Shown piece after piece: positions 12,058 to 21,737 of a stretch of DNA of 64,000 nucleotides; within the stretch, counting starts at the first letter, position 1; each line of letters begins with the position of its first letter. Below the pieces are notes generated by a model. That model was given only the letters and a program-made list of their open reading frames with translations, had not been told where the DNA came from and did not search any database. Source of the DNA: Marichromatium bheemlicum (GTDB taxonomy: Bacteria > Pseudomonadota > Gammaproteobacteria > Chromatiales > Chromatiaceae); assembly GCF_012276755.1 (NCBI RefSeq), contig NZ_JAAXKX010000002.1, positions 1 to 64,000 of the forward strand, written 5' to 3'. The position numbers and the translations under genes were made by a program.

Positions 12058-12381
12058 TCAGAAGGGGAACTTCATGCCCGGAGGCAGCGGCATGCCGGCG
12101 GTCACCGACGACATGGTCTCCTTCATCTTCTCGGCGACGCGCTGGGTGGCGTCGTTGATCGCTGCGGAGATCAGATCCTCGAGCATCTCCTTATCGTCAC
12201 CGAGCATTGAGGGATCGATCTCGACACGCTTGGCCTGGTACTTGCCGTTCATGGTCACCTTGACCATACCGCCACCTGCCTCGCCGGTCACCTCTTCCTC
12301 GGCCAGGCGCGCCTGCGCCTGTTGCATCTCTTCCTGCATCTTCTGCGCCTGCTTCAGCAGGCCACCCAGTCCAGCTTTCAT
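12058..12381 (-). CDS. ybaB: Nucleoid-associated protein, YbaB/EbfC family
   Basis: Small dimeric DNA-binding protein of 107 residues. Family features are the N-terminal helix [19 protein letters not shown], the central [20 protein letters not shown] sheet and a helical C-terminus ending in a Met/Pro-rich tail. The ATG at 12381 begins at this conserved helix; the longer open frame upstream is spurious. Placed between dnaX and recR, as in most proteobacteria. Confidence 0.95.
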   Translation of the reverse strand: MKAGLGGLLKQAQKMQEEMQQAQARLAEEEVTGEAGGGMVKVTMNGKYQAKRVEIDPSMLGDDKEMLEDLISAAINDATQRVAEKMKETMSSVTAGMPLPPGMKFPF

Positions 12382-12559
12382 CTTGGATCTACCTCGTTGA
12401 CGGATGATTGGGGCATTGCGCCCCCCGGGAGGGGGACACACCGCATGACACGGCGACTGACCCGAGGGCGGTGTGCGCGTCACGACCGGACGCAAGGATA
12501 CATGGCTCGGGCGGACGCGGGGAGGCGTTACAGCGACCGGCACCCAGCATCGGCATGGA

Positions 12560-14338
12560 TCAGCCCTGTGGCTCGATGCTGCCCGGGACCCACTCGGCGG
12601 CGAGCTGCTCACGCATCCGCTCGGCCACCGGATCGGCGCGCATCGTCTCCTCGGCGGTGCGCTGGCGCATCTCGGCCTCGCGCTCGCGACGCTGAGCGAG
12701 TGTCTCCTGCTCGGGACGCGCGACCTGGAACTCAAGCCGTACCGGCTCGCCGAGCGCGTGCTCGAGCGCCTCGCGCAGCCGCTGCTCGGCCGTGGCCACA
12801 CGCAGGTGCTCGACTGTGGGATCCAGCGTCAGCAGTAACCGGCCATCGGCCCAGTCGAGAAAACCACAGTTGTGCGCCAGCTCGCTAGCGATCCCGCGAA
12901 CCGGCAGCCCGGCGACGAGCTGCTGCCACTGTGCCGGAGAGCCGAGGTCGGGACGGACGGCGGCAGGCGCAGGCGCGACGGGAACAGCCGCAGACGGACC
13001 AGGGGCCGGATGCGGGTCGGCGACCTCCCAAGGCGGCACACCAGAGGCAGGCGCGGGCGCCGATGGCTCGGGAGCCGGGGGCGGCGCCGGGTCGGCGACC
13101 TCCCAGGGGGGGGCGCCAGAGGGCCCCGGACCACGGCTCGGCGCAGGCGCGCTCGGGCGCGGCGAGGACGGAGGCTTGGGTGCGCCCGAGGGGACGGGGC
13201 GCGGATCGGGCGCCTGGCGCGCGGCGGGCGCACCGCCGGGATGCCCGGCGGGCGAGGCGGGGCGGAAGGCGAGCGCGCGCAGCAACACCATCTCGAGCCC
13301 GGCGCGCGGATCCGGGGCGAGGGCGAGATCGCCCTGACCGGTCAGGGCGACCTGGTAGTAGAGCTGCACGTCCTCGGCGCCGAGTCGCCCGGCCAGGGCG
13401 CCGAGGCGGTCACGATCGGGGTCGTCGGCGGCGAGCAGCTGCGGCACCTGCTGGATCAGTGCCAAGCGGTGGAGCAGCGCGATGAGCTCACGCAGGAGTT
13501 CGGCATAGTCGGGGGTCCGGGCGGCGACGCGATCGACCTCGGCGAGCAGCGCGGCGCCGTCACCATCGGCCAGCGCCTCGACCAGCGCCAACACCACCTC
13601 GCCATCGAGGGTGCCGAGCATGGCACGCACCTCGGACTCGACCAACTGACCGCCACCGAAGGCGATCGCCTGATCGAGCAGGCTCAAGGCATCGCGCATA
13701 CTGCCATCGGCGGCGCGCGCGAGCTGCGCCAGCGCCGGGGACTCGAACGCCAGCCCCTCGGTCTCGAGCACATGGCGCAGGTGCGCGCCGATCTCATCGG
13801 GCAGCAGCCGGCGCAGGTTGAACTGCAGACAGCGCGAGAGCACGGTTACCGGCAGGCGCTGCGGGTCGGTGGTGGCGAGCAGGAACTTGACGTGCGGTGG
13901 CGGCTCCTCGAGCGTCTTCAACAGGGCGTTGAAGCTGTGCGCCGAGAACATGTGCACCTCGTCGATGAGATACACCTTGTAGCGACCGTGCGCCGGGGCA
14001 TAGGGGACGTTATCGAGCAGCTCACGGGTCTGGTCGACCTTGGTACGTGAGGCAGCGTCGACCTCGATCAGATCGACGAAGCGCCCGGCATCGACCTCGC
14101 GACAGGCTGCACACTGGCCACAGGGGTGCGCACCGACGCCCTGTTCGCAGTTGAGCGACTTGGCAAGGATACGCGCCAGGGTGGTCTTGCCGACCCCACG
14201 GGTCCCGGTGAACAGATAGGCGTGATGCAGCTGGCCACGCTCGAGCGCATTGGTGAGCGCCCTCACCACATGCTGCTGGCCGACCATATCGTCGAACGAC
14301 TTGGGGCGCCACTTACGGGCAAGCACCTGGTAGGACAT
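12560..14338 (-). CDS. dnaX: DNA polymerase III subunits gamma and tau
   Basis: Clamp-loader ATPase. The 592-residue product starts [21 protein letters not shown]. Walker A (GTRGVGKTT), a zinc-binding cysteine cluster (C...CGQCAAC), the Walker B region ([10 protein letters not shown]) and the SRC motif ([10 protein letters not shown]) lie in the first 220 residues. Residues about 385-480 form a proline/alanine-rich linker, followed by the tau-specific C-terminal domain. The ATG at 14338 was chosen over an open upstream frame that runs through ffs. I see no A-rich slippery site of the E. coli kind, so a separate gamma form is not evident. Confidence 0.95.
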   Translation of the reverse strand: MSYQVLARKWRPKSFDDMVGQQHVVRALTNALERGQLHHAYLFTGTRGVGKTTLARILAKSLNCEQGVGAHPCGQCAACREVDAGRFVDLIEVDAASRTKVDQTRELLDNVPYAPAHGRYKVYLIDEVHMFSAHSFNALLKTLEEPPPHVKFLLATTDPQRLPVTVLSRCLQFNLRRLLPDEIGAHLRHVLETEGLAFESPALAQLARAADGSMRDALSLLDQAIAFGGGQLVESEVRAMLGTLDGEVVLALVEALADGDGAALLAEVDRVAARTPDYAELLRELIALLHRLALIQQVPQLLAADDPDRDRLGALAGRLGAEDVQLYYQVALTGQGDLALAPDPRAGLEMVLLRALAFRPASPAGHPGGAPAARQAPDPRPVPSGAPKPPSSPRPSAPAPSRGPGPSGAPPWEVADPAPPPAPEPSAPAPASGVPPWEVADPHPAPGPSAAVPVAPAPAAVRPDLGSPAQWQQLVAGLPVRGIASELAHNCGFLDWADGRLLLTLDPTVEHLRVATAEQRLREALEHALGEPVRLEFQVARPEQETLAQRREREAEMRQRTAEETMRADPVAERMREQLAAEWVPGSIEPQG

Positions 14339-14459
14339 GCGCGACTCGAATCGGCCGAAACTCTGTTGCAGGGCGCGCACGCTGGCGAGCGCGAGGAGCT
14401 TCCTAAAGGATGGCGTCTGACACCTCGGGTGATACCGGCATCGACGCGGAATTTGGGGC

Positions 14460-14571
14460 GGCAACCCGTGCCAGCCACACCCCGGCACACGCTTCAACCG
14501 CTGCGGCTGCTCCCTTCCGGGCCTGACCGGGTTCACGATCTCACGTTGCGAGGGGACCGACACGGGTCACC
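14460..14571 (-). ncRNA. ffs: Bacterial signal recognition particle RNA (4.5S)
   Basis: Minus-strand RNA of about 112 nt with the SRP core: CAGGCCCGGAAGGGAGCAGCC-type apical hairpin including the GGAA tetraloop (around 14506-14528) and the downstream GUGUGCCGGGGUGUGGCUGGCA-like strand. The ends GGTGACCCGTG and CACGGGTTGCC pair over 11 positions with wobbles, fixing approximate termini. It binds Ffh for co-translational targeting of membrane proteins. It lies 121 bp upstream of dnaX on the same strand. Confidence 0.93.
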
Positions 14572-14676
14572 ATAACGCTCTTGCAACCATCAGACGATGA
14601 CGACAAGAGCGCGAGAGATTAACAAAGTGCGCCACGGAAGACAAACGGCATACCAGCGCCCAGCTGACGCCGACGG

Positions 14677-14844
14677 GTTGAACCACAAGGGCGCCAAGGC
14701 CGCAAAGAGGAGTGAGGGCAGTCAGCCTCCAGTCATCAGCCGCCAGTGGGCGCTTGCTTTCAACCGTCGTCATCATCGGCCGGCCGCCTCTTCACTGGAG
14801 GCTGACGGCGAGTGGCTTTTTCCCTTCGCGCCTTTGTGGTTCAA
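14677..14844. repeat. Hairpin-like intergenic repeat element with TTGAACC arms
   Basis: A 168-bp element in the 354-bp gap between ffs and the next gene. The outer arms are GTTGAACCACAAGGGCGCC (left) and the inverse of GGTTGAACCACAAAGGCGC (right). Inside them, GTCAGCCTCCAGT and ACTGGAGGCTGAC form a perfect 13-bp inner inverted repeat. The arm sequence is shared with 4801-5219. There is no open frame of substance, so it looks like a palindromic dispersed repeat. Confidence 0.75.
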
Positions 14845-14925
14845 CCTTCCCCACCCTCACCTCGGCAAGCGCGCGCGGCGCTGCTAGAGTGGGGCGAGTT
14901 CCGCAACCGCCCGACCCCGACCGCC

Positions 14926-16170
14926 ATGCGCCCGATCTTGCTGACCCCACTGCTGTTCGCACTCGCCCTGCCCGCGCCGAGCCTGGCGCAGGAGGCGGAG
15001 ACCGATGCCTGGGAGCGTGCCCAGAGCACCGCCGCCGCGTGGTGGCAACGCTCGCGCGAGTTCGCCGATCAGGCGGCGGCCGACGCCCGACGACTGCTCG
15101 GCGACGACGGCGACGATCTCGGTCGTGCCTGGGAGCGGGCGCGCCCCGAGCTGGAGGAGGCGCTGACCCTCACCGAGCGCCAGGCGACACTGCCCGAGCG
15201 CGCCTGGTTCGGCCCCGACCGCGACTCCAACCAGGCCGAGATCGACGCCCTGCTCGAGCGCGCCGTCGCGCTGCTCTCGGTCTCGCCGGCGCTCGCCCAG
15301 CGCGCGCACATCCGCGAACTCAACTCGCGTATCGTCGAGCTGCGCGCCCAGATCGCCGAGTCCAGACAGCAGCAACTCACCGCCCCCGAGCAATCGACCC
15401 TGCTCAAGACCCGCGCCGACCACGCCGCGGCGATCGCACGCGACCAGCGCGAGATCGCTGCGATCGAGACCGAGATCACCGCCATCGAGCGCGGCTTCGC
15501 CGCCGAGCTGCGCGCCATGGGGCTGCACATCGATGACGAGCAGGTGCGCTTTCTGCTCTCGACCGTGGTCGGCGACAACGTCGTCGAGCTCGGCATCCTC
15601 TTCGACAACGTCCGCACCCTCACCGAGCAGCTCGAGGCGCTGGTCGCCGAGAGCGGCGAGGATCTGGAGAGCGCTCGGCGCTACTACGGGCTCTACGTGG
15701 TGCTGCTGCAGACCCTGGAGCACCTCCACCGCCGCATCGAGCGCCAGATCGAGGACGACTACCTGCCGCGCATCGATGCCATCGCCGAGCGCGCCCGCAC
15801 GCTCGGCGCCGAGACCCGCACGCTCAAGGCGCAGAACCCCGAGCGCGCCGCACTGCTCGAGGCCAACCTCGAAGCACAGCGCGTCACCGGCGAGGCGGCG
15901 GCGGTCTATCGGGGCTATCTCGAGGACCAGGCGCGCCAGATCCGTGCCGCGCGCGCGCAGCTCGCCGGCGACATCGCCACGGCCTGGAACACCTATCAGA
16001 CGGTCAGCCTCTCGGGCGAGTTGGTGGGGCTGGTGCGCGCCAGCCAGCGCCTGCTCGAGGCGCTGATGGAGCGCCAGCTCCCGGCGCTGCGCCCGTTCGA
16101 GAACCTGGAGATGGAGCGCGAGATGCTACGCCTCACCGAACGGCTGCGCGACACCGATCAGGGCCGGTAG
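14926..16170 (+). CDS. Exported coiled-coil protein of unknown function
   Basis: A 414-residue protein with a clear Sec signal peptide (RPILLTPLLFALALPAPSLAQ, cleavage after the AQ near residue 22). The rest is almost entirely Glu/Arg/Ala/Leu-rich helix with heptad character, especially about 110-200 and 235-330, so a long periplasmic coiled coil is likely. I do not recognise the family. Start chosen at the ATG that begins the signal peptide; the frame continues upstream into the repeat element. Its 3' end overlaps the convergent lipoprotein gene by 13 bp. Confidence 0.8.
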   Translation: MRPILLTPLLFALALPAPSLAQEAETDAWERAQSTAAAWWQRSREFADQAAADARRLLGDDGDDLGRAWERARPELEEALTLTERQATLPERAWFGPDRDSNQAEIDALLERAVALLSVSPALAQRAHIRELNSRIVELRAQIAESRQQQLTAPEQSTLLKTRADHAAAIARDQREIAAIETEITAIERGFAAELRAMGLHIDDEQVRFLLSTVVGDNVVELGILFDNVRTLTEQLEALVAESGEDLESARRYYGLYVVLLQTLEHLHRRIERQIEDDYLPRIDAIAERARTLGAETRTLKAQNPERAALLEANLEAQRVTGEAAAVYRGYLEDQARQIRAARAQLAGDIATAWNTYQTVSLSGELVGLVRASQRLLEALMERQLPALRPFENLEMEREMLRLTERLRDTDQGR

Positions 16171-16700
16171 GGATAGGGCTCGGCGCTACCCAGCGGGGCG
16201 TGACCGAACACCAGCTCGCCGGCACGACCATCACTGAAGGCGAGCCGACCGATACCACTGCGACCGCTGAGATCGCGCATCAGATCGGCCCAGCCGCTAC
16301 GCCCGTCCTCGCAGTGGAACTCGTAGATCGCATCGGCATCGCCGGCAAAGGCACTATAGCCACCGCGACAACGGGTCTGCGGGCTGGCCAGACGCAGCGA
16401 GCCGGAGAACAGGGTCGAGCGATAGTCGCCGTGAAACACCTCGCCCTCGACCACCGCCACCACCGGGCCGGAGGTCGAGCGGCCTGGTGCCGGCAGCTCC
16501 GGGCGCGGTCGTTCGAGATGATCGAGCACCTGACTGACACAGGAGGCGTAGGCCTCGATCTCGAGATGCTGACACAGCCGCCGACCGTACTCCTCGGCGG
16601 GCACATCGACGGCGATACCGCCGACGCGCGTCGGCGGCACCAGGGCCGCGCACCCGGCCAGCAGACTGAGCAACACCATGAGTACGACGATCCTGGACAT
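16158..16700 (-). CDS. Predicted lipoprotein of unknown function
   Basis: A 180-residue protein beginning with a short signal and a lipobox (LLSLLAGCAAL, Cys about 17), so it is probably lipid-anchored. The mature part has several Cys and aromatic residues (CQHLEIEAYASCVSQVL, FHCEDGRSGWADLM) but no family I can name. The ATG at 16700 is preceded at six bases by GAGGGAG, which decides it over the ATG two codons upstream. Convergent with the coiled-coil gene and divergent from the Cys-rich lipoprotein. Confidence 0.75.
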   Translation of the reverse strand: MSRIVVLMVLLSLLAGCAALVPPTRVGGIAVDVPAEEYGRRLCQHLEIEAYASCVSQVLDHLERPRPELPAPGRSTSGPVVAVVEGEVFHGDYRSTLFSGSLRLASPQTRCRGGYSAFAGDADAIYEFHCEDGRSGWADLMRDLSGRSGIGRLAFSDGRAGELVFGHAPLGSAEPYPYRP

Positions 16701-16887
16701 AAGCATCTCCCTCGGCGACAGCGGCGCGCGACTCGCGCCATCCTCGAGCCCGCGCAGCCGGTGGCGCACGGCACCCACAGAGCGCACATTGTATGCCATG
16801 CGGATGCGTTGGGGCGCGATTGCCGCTACAGTGTGGCCATCCGCGCCAGGATCCAGGCGCGTTCGCCAATCACCGGAGCCATCCCCG

Positions 16888-17295
16888 ATGAGACAGAGCC
16901 TATCGTCATCGCACCTGCCCCGTCGCCTGGCGCGCGGCGGTGTGCTGGCGCTGACGCTGAGTCTGCTCGGTGCCTGCAGCGATCCGCTGCTGAAGGACCA
17001 GCCCCTCCCCCGCCAGCTCGCCATCGCCGGCTGTATCAGCCACTGCGACACCGAACGTGATCGCTGCCGCGAGGACGCACGCGCCGATTATCGAGACTGT
17101 CAGGCCGGTTATGTCCGCGCCTACCGCGACTACCGCTGGTGCCTCACCGACGCCGGCGGTATCGACGGCGACCTGGACTGCGGCTACCCCGGGTGGTCCT
17201 GCGCCGAGAACCTCTATGGTTACTGCACCAACCGCCATCGCGAGTGTCGTGAGGCCTGCGCCGCCGCTCACCCACCACCTCGACAGCAACCCTGA
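16888..17295 (+). CDS. Cysteine-rich predicted lipoprotein
   Basis: A 135-residue protein with a basic N-terminus, hydrophobic stretch and lipobox (LSLLGAC, Cys about 30). The mature region carries ten further cysteines, spaced as CISHCDTERDRC, DC, WC, DCGYPGWSC, YC, ECREAC, implying several disulfides in the periplasm or outer membrane. GGAG lies 9 bases before the ATG, which decides the start within a longer frame. I do not recognise a family. Confidence 0.75.
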   Translation: MRQSLSSSHLPRRLARGGVLALTLSLLGACSDPLLKDQPLPRQLAIAGCISHCDTERDRCREDARADYRDCQAGYVRAYRDYRWCLTDAGGIDGDLDCGYPGWSCAENLYGYCTNRHRECREACAAAHPPPRQQP

Positions 17296-17303
17296 GGACC
17301 TCA

Positions 17304-17331
17304 CCTGATCGCCGTCATAACGGCGATCAGG
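17304..17331. terminator. Perfect hairpin between convergent genes
   Basis: A 12-bp perfect stem (CCTGATCGCCGT and its complement) with a 4-nt loop, placed between the Cys-rich lipoprotein gene and the 3' end of cobS, overlapping the cobS stop. There is no long T-tract on either side. Position suggests a bidirectional terminator or transcript-stabilising hairpin. Confidence 0.6.
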
Positions 17332-18076
17332 GCACCAGCAACAGCGCTGCGAACAACACCAGTGCGACCTCGGTCAGCTCGACCAGGGCACCGGCGGTAT
17401 CCCCGGTGAAGCCACCGAGCCGGGCGCGCATGGCGCGCCGCGCCAGCCACAACACCGCCAGGGCGCAGCCGACCAACCCCAATCCCAGCCCACCGAGCAC
17501 CAGCACACAACCGAGGAAGGCGGCGCCACTCGTCGCCCAGGCCCCGGTACGGGCCAGGTGCGCCACCTGCTCGCTGACGATGCCCTGCTCGCGGGCATAG
17601 GCGGTGGTGAGCAGCAGCGGCGGCAGCACCGCGCGCGCAAGCAGCGGCACCCAGAGCAGCAACCAGGCCGCCTCAGCATCGAGGAGCAGTTGCAACGCGC
17701 TCCACTTGAGCAACAGCGCCAGCACCAGCACCGCCACCGCCATCGGCCCGCTGCGCGGGTCCTTCATGATCTCCAGGGTGCGGGCGCGATCACCGAGCCC
17801 GCCGATCCAGGCGTCGGCGCTATCGGCCAGGCCGTCGCAGTGCAGCCCGCCGGTCGACCAAGTCCAGAAGGCGAGCAACAGCGCCGCACCGAGCAGCGGA
17901 TCGGTGTGCTGCGCGGCGAGCGCGGCGAGCGCGAGCAGCACGCCAAGCACCAGCCCGACGGCCGGATACCAGGCCACCGAGCGTCCCTGGTCGACCGGAT
18001 CGATCACACCGGGGTCGGGAAAGGGCAGCCGGGTCAACAACCGCCCGGCGGCATAGAAGGGGGAGAGAGAGAACAT
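17327..18076 (-). CDS. cobS: Adenosylcobinamide-GDP ribazoletransferase
   Basis: Membrane enzyme that joins adenosylcobinamide-GDP to alpha-ribazole(-phosphate) to make cobalamin. The 249-residue hydrophobic protein carries the family signature WSTGGLHCDGLADSADAW around residue 60 and the acidic/polar loop LEIMKDPRSGPMA. Start MFSLSPFYAAGRLLTRLPFP fits the family; the ATG overlaps the cobC stop as TGATG. It is last in btuB-cobT-cobC-cobS. Confidence 0.93.
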   Translation of the reverse strand: MFSLSPFYAAGRLLTRLPFPDPGVIDPVDQGRSVAWYPAVGLVLGVLLALAALAAQHTDPLLGAALLLAFWTWSTGGLHCDGLADSADAWIGGLGDRARTLEIMKDPRSGPMAVAVLVLALLLKWSALQLLLDAEAAWLLLWVPLLARAVLPPLLLTTAYAREQGIVSEQVAHLARTGAWATSGAAFLGCVLVLGGLGLGLVGCALAVLWLARRAMRARLGGFTGDTAGALVELTEVALVLFAALLLVP

Positions 18077-18666
18077 CAAGGACCTCGATGGGTCACCAGG
18101 CTGGGACGGCCCGGTGAGGGTGGCACACGGATGCGGCTGCGCCCGGCGTGGGCGACCTCGAGCAGGATCATCGCCCGCGGCGGCATCTCCAACACCTCGG
18201 CGAGGATCGCGCGGATCACGCCACCATGGGTGACGACCAGGGTATCGGGCCCGCCACGCTCGCACAGCGAGCGCCAGGCCGCGCCGGTGCGGGCGAGGAA
18301 GTCGCGCATCGGCTCGCCCCCCGGCGGGGTGAAACCGAGCGGATCATCCCACAGCCGCCATAATTCATCGGCGGGGAGCTCGCTGGCCGAGCACCCCTCC
18401 CAATCGCCGAAGTGACGCTCTGCCAGCGCGGGCTCGAGCACCAGCTCGAGCCCGCGCGTGGCGGCCAGCTCACGGGCAAAGGCCGCGCAGCGTTGCAATG
18501 GCGAGCTGACCACCAGCTGCGGCTCGTCGAGCCCGGCGGTGGCCGCGCGCAGCTGCGACCAGCCACGAGCGCTCAGCGGATCATCGCAATTGCCGCGCAG
18601 GCGGCTCCCGCCCTCGACATCGCCGTGACGCAGCAGGTCGATCAGCCGGCCGCGCAGGCTCAGCAC
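18076..18666 (-). CDS. cobC: Alpha-ribazole-phosphate phosphatase, histidine phosphatase family
   Basis: Removes the phosphate from alpha-ribazole-5'-phosphate or adenosylcobalamin-phosphate in the last steps of B12 assembly. The 196-residue protein has the phosphohistidine motif LRHGDVEGG near residue 13, LQRCAAFARELA, GDWEG and the second catalytic His in VVTHGGVIRA. The GTG start at 18666 lies inside the end of cobT. Function is assigned partly from its place between cobT and cobS. Confidence 0.87.
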   Translation of the reverse strand: MLSLRGRLIDLLRHGDVEGGSRLRGNCDDPLSARGWSQLRAATAGLDEPQLVVSSPLQRCAAFARELAATRGLELVLEPALAERHFGDWEGCSASELPADELWRLWDDPLGFTPPGGEPMRDFLARTGAAWRSLCERGGPDTLVVTHGGVIRAILAEVLEMPPRAMILLEVAHAGRSRIRVPPSPGRPSLVTHRGP

Positions 18667-19718
18667 GCGTTGCTCACTCCGGCCTCGCTAAAAGTCGCCA
18701 TGTTGCGGTGTATCGCGCAGGCCAGACGCAATAACGGCACCGCGGCACAGGCGCCGGTCGCCTCACCGAGACGGAGACCGAGTTCGAGCAGCGGATCGGC
18801 CTCCAGCGCCTCCATCATCAGCCGATGACCGGGCTCGGCCGAGTGGTGCGAGAACAGCATCCAGTCGCGCGCTGTGGGCTGGAGACGCACCGCGGTGAGC
18901 GCCGCCGAGGAGACGATGAAGCCATCGATCAGCATCGCCACGCCACGCTGGGCGGCGCGCACATAGGCGCCGGTGAGCGCAGCGATCTCGAACCCCCCGA
19001 GTCGGCGCAGCATCTCCAACGGCTCGCGCGGTTCGCTGGCGTGCAGCGCCAGGGCGCGCGCCACCACCTCGGCCTTGCGATTGACCCCGGCCGCGTCCAG
19101 CCCGGTGCCCGGCCCCACCACCTCGGAGGCGGCACGATCGAGCAGCGCGCAGGCCAGCGCGGCGGCGGCGGTGGTGTTGGCGATACCGAGTTCACCACCG
19201 ATGATCAGTCGAACGCCCGCCTCGACGGCGCGATCGACCGCGTCGCGCCCGCTATCGAGCGCCCGGGCGAGCTGCTCAGGGGTCATCGCCGGCTCGCGGG
19301 CGATGTTGCCGCTGCCCGGCCCGAGAGGGTCGGAGCGTACCCCCTCGACGACCTCTGAACCGCTCGCCAGCCCCAGCTCGATGATATCGAGCCCGGCCCC
19401 GATCGCCTCGGCCATCACCGCAACCGCGGCACCACCGGTGGCGATGTTGCGGACCATCTGCTTGGTGACGGCCTGGGGATAGCGCGACACCCCCTCGGCG
19501 GCGACCCCGTGATCGGCGGCGAACAGCAGCACCCGCACCGGATCGACCTCCGGGGTGGCGGTGCGCTGCAGCCCGGCCAGGCGCACGGCCAGCTCCTCGA
19601 GTCGCCCGAGCGAGCCCGGTGGCTTGGTGAGCTGGTCCTGGCGCGCGAGCGCATGCTGCACGGCGGTCTGGTCGATCGGGGGACAGGGCTCGGCGAGCCA
19701 GTCGAGGGTCGGGGTCAT
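18660..19718 (-). CDS. cobT: Nicotinate-nucleotide-dimethylbenzimidazole phosphoribosyltransferase
   Basis: Activates the lower-ligand base of cobalamin by making alpha-ribazole-phosphate. The 352-residue protein matches CobT, with LTKPPGSLGRLEELA, LLFAADHGVAAEGVSRYPQAVT, GELGIANTTAAAAL and the C-terminal catalytic glutamate in LGEATGA. It overlaps cobC by 7 bp and follows btuB by 147 bp, a gap in which I see no gene. Confidence 0.95.
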   Translation of the reverse strand: MTPTLDWLAEPCPPIDQTAVQHALARQDQLTKPPGSLGRLEELAVRLAGLQRTATPEVDPVRVLLFAADHGVAAEGVSRYPQAVTKQMVRNIATGGAAVAVMAEAIGAGLDIIELGLASGSEVVEGVRSDPLGPGSGNIAREPAMTPEQLARALDSGRDAVDRAVEAGVRLIIGGELGIANTTAAAALACALLDRAASEVVGPGTGLDAAGVNRKAEVVARALALHASEPREPLEMLRRLGGFEIAALTGAYVRAAQRGVAMLIDGFIVSSAALTAVRLQPTARDWMLFSHHSAEPGHRLMMEALEADPLLELGLRLGEATGACAAVPLLRLACAIHRNMATFSEAGVSNAC

Positions 19719-19865
19719 GGGCGCACCTCATGGATGGGAGCGAGGGCCGTCGCAGCGCATCGGCGCGACGGGGTCGAATACCGCTCGCGGCGGCGGAAAG
19801 GGATCGAGGACATGGCGGATCTGCTCGACGGGGCGGGCCGCCCCGTGCCGGGGCGACCACCGGGA

Positions 19866-21737
19866 TCAGGGCTGGTAGCGCAGCGTCAGATAGAACGCAC
19901 GACCGGGCTGATTGTACAGATAGGCCGTCTCGTAGGTCTCGTCGAGGACATTGGCCAGCCGCCCCTGCAACCGTAGGGCATCGTTGAACGCGTACTCGGC
20001 GCGCAGATCGAGCAGCGCATAGGCGTCGAGTTCGACCTCGTTGGCGAGGTCGTCGTAGCGCTCGCCGACCAGTTGCAGCGTCGCGCCGGCGCGCCAGCGT
20101 CCGAGCGTGCGATCGAGGTCGAGCTGCAGGCTCTGCTCGGCGCGGCGCGGCAGCAGGTTGCCGTCGTTGGCACCCTCGGAGCGGTTCTCGGGATCGAGCA
20201 GGGTGAGATTGCCGGCCAGCGTCCAGTCGTCCCAGCGCACCTCGGCGGCGGCCTCGAGGCCGCGGATCCGCGCCGAGTCGACGTTGGCCGGGGCGAAGGT
20301 GGCCGAGTCATAGGCGATCAGGTCGTCGACCTCGGTCTGGTAGAGGCTCAACTGCCAGTCGCCGATCATCCGCCCGGGCAGCGGCAGCCGACCGTTGGCC
20401 ATCAGCTCGACGCTCTCGGACTGCTCGGGGTCGAGCGCGGTGTTGCCGAAGCCTGGGTAGTAGAGTTCGTTGAAGGTCGGCGCCTTGAAACCAGTGCCGT
20501 AGGAGAGCGCGACCTGGATGTCGTTGGCGAACAGATAACCGAGCGCGGCGCTGCCGGTGGTATGGCTGCCGAACTGCTGGTTGTCGTCCTGACGCGCGCT
20601 GAGCTTGAGGTCGAAGGCACCGAAGCTGCCCTGGTATTGGCCGAACACACCGAGGTTGTCGCGCGCCTCCTCGAGATAGTCGACGGTACCGCCGACACGA
20701 TCGTCGGCGTAGTCGATCCCGAGGCTCACCAGTTGCCCCGGGGCAATGGTCACGTCGTTCTGCAGCGAGAGGCTGTCGCGCTCGGTCTGGAAGCGGTCGA
20801 CGAAGCGATCGAAGGCACCCGCAGCGGCAGCGTCGTAGAACACCCGGTAGTCGTCCCAGCTACGCCCGGCAGCGAGGCTCAGGGTCCAGGCGGTGAGCGG
20901 GCGCAGGGTCGCTGTCGCGCCGATCACCTGTTGCGAGGCGCGCGCCTGATTACCGGAGAAGGCCGAGCCGTCGAAATCGTTGGCGCTCTCGGCGCTGAGC
21001 AGATGGAACTCGACCTCGGCGCGCTCGCTGAAGGCATAACCGGCGCGGGCGCTAACCCCTTGGCTGGTGTAGCCGTCGCGATCGGGCTGATCGACACCGC
21101 AACCGGCATAGGGGACGGCGCGACCGGCGCAGGCATTGATCCCGTCGGTCTGCTCGAAGTTGGCGCCGAGGTTGAACCAGGCGCGCTCGCCACCGCCGGA
21201 GAGCCCACCGGAGACGGTAGCGGTCCCGAACTCACCGATCCCGACACTGAAGCGCGGGGTGAGCGCGCCGCCACCGCGACGGGTGAAGATCTGGATGACA
21301 CCACCGATGGCCTCGGAGCCGTAGAGGCTCGAACGCGGCCCGCGCACCACCTCGATGCGCTCGATCTGGGCCACCGGCAGATCGTGCAGCGAGGTCGTAC
21401 CCAGGGTCGCCGAGCCGACGCGCACCCCGTCGACCAGCACCAGCACGTGGTCGGAATTGGTGCCGCGCAGCATCACCGAGGCCGACTGGCCGGGACCGCC
21501 GCTCTGGGCGACGCTCACCCCGGGCAGGGTACGCAGCAGTTCGGGGACCGAGCGGGCCTGACGGCGCTCGATCTCGGCACGATCGATCACGTTCACCGTG
21601 GCCAGGGTCTCGCCCGCCGGCTCGGCGGTACGGGTGGCGGTGACCACCGTCGGTTCCAGCAGTTGGGAATCGGTCTGTGCCCAGACCGGGGTACTCAACG
21701 GCGCGGCCAGCGCCACCAGCATCAAGGGATGCTTCAT
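19866..21737 (-). CDS. btuB: TonB-dependent vitamin B12 outer-membrane receptor
   Basis: Outer-membrane barrel for corrinoid uptake. The 623-residue precursor has a signal peptide (KHPLMLVALAAPLSTPVWAQ), a TonB-box-like PTVVTATR, a plug domain (LLRTLPGVSV, MLRGTNSDHVLVLVDGVRV, IERIEVVRGPRSSLYGSEAIGGVI) and a beta-barrel. The closing segment FYLTLRYQP ends in proline rather than the usual aromatic residue. A cobalamin riboswitch lies directly upstream, which makes the substrate assignment strong. The ATG at 21737 was chosen because it begins the signal peptide. Confidence 0.93.
   Translation of the reverse strand: MKHPLMLVALAAPLSTPVWAQTDSQLLEPTVVTATRTAEPAGETLATVNVIDRAEIERRQARSVPELLRTLPGVSVAQSGGPGQSASVMLRGTNSDHVLVLVDGVRVGSATLGTTSLHDLPVAQIERIEVVRGPRSSLYGSEAIGGVIQIFTRRGGGALTPRFSVGIGEFGTATVSGGLSGGGERAWFNLGANFEQTDGINACAGRAVPYAGCGVDQPDRDGYTSQGVSARAGYAFSERAEVEFHLLSAESANDFDGSAFSGNQARASQQVIGATATLRPLTAWTLSLAAGRSWDDYRVFYDAAAAGAFDRFVDRFQTERDSLSLQNDVTIAPGQLVSLGIDYADDRVGGTVDYLEEARDNLGVFGQYQGSFGAFDLKLSARQDDNQQFGSHTTGSAALGYLFANDIQVALSYGTGFKAPTFNELYYPGFGNTALDPEQSESVELMANGRLPLPGRMIGDWQLSLYQTEVDDLIAYDSATFAPANVDSARIRGLEAAAEVRWDDWTLAGNLTLLDPENRSEGANDGNLLPRRAEQSLQLDLDRTLGRWRAGATLQLVGERYDDLANEVELDAYALLDLRAEYAFNDALRLQGRLANVLDETYETAYLYNQPGRAFYLTLRYQP

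Noticed and set aside
13106-13113. C8 run in dnaX (G8 on the plus strand) as a programmed frameshift site for gamma
   Set aside because: It is not the A-rich slippery type known for dnaX, no stimulatory hairpin was recognised, and one shifted frame stays open to about 12829, so a gamma-length product is not evident.
12872-14050. Long plus-strand open frame opposite dnaX
   Set aside because: It is an antisense shadow in GC-rich DNA; composition is Arg/Gly/Gln-rich with no family signature, while the minus strand encodes DnaX throughout.
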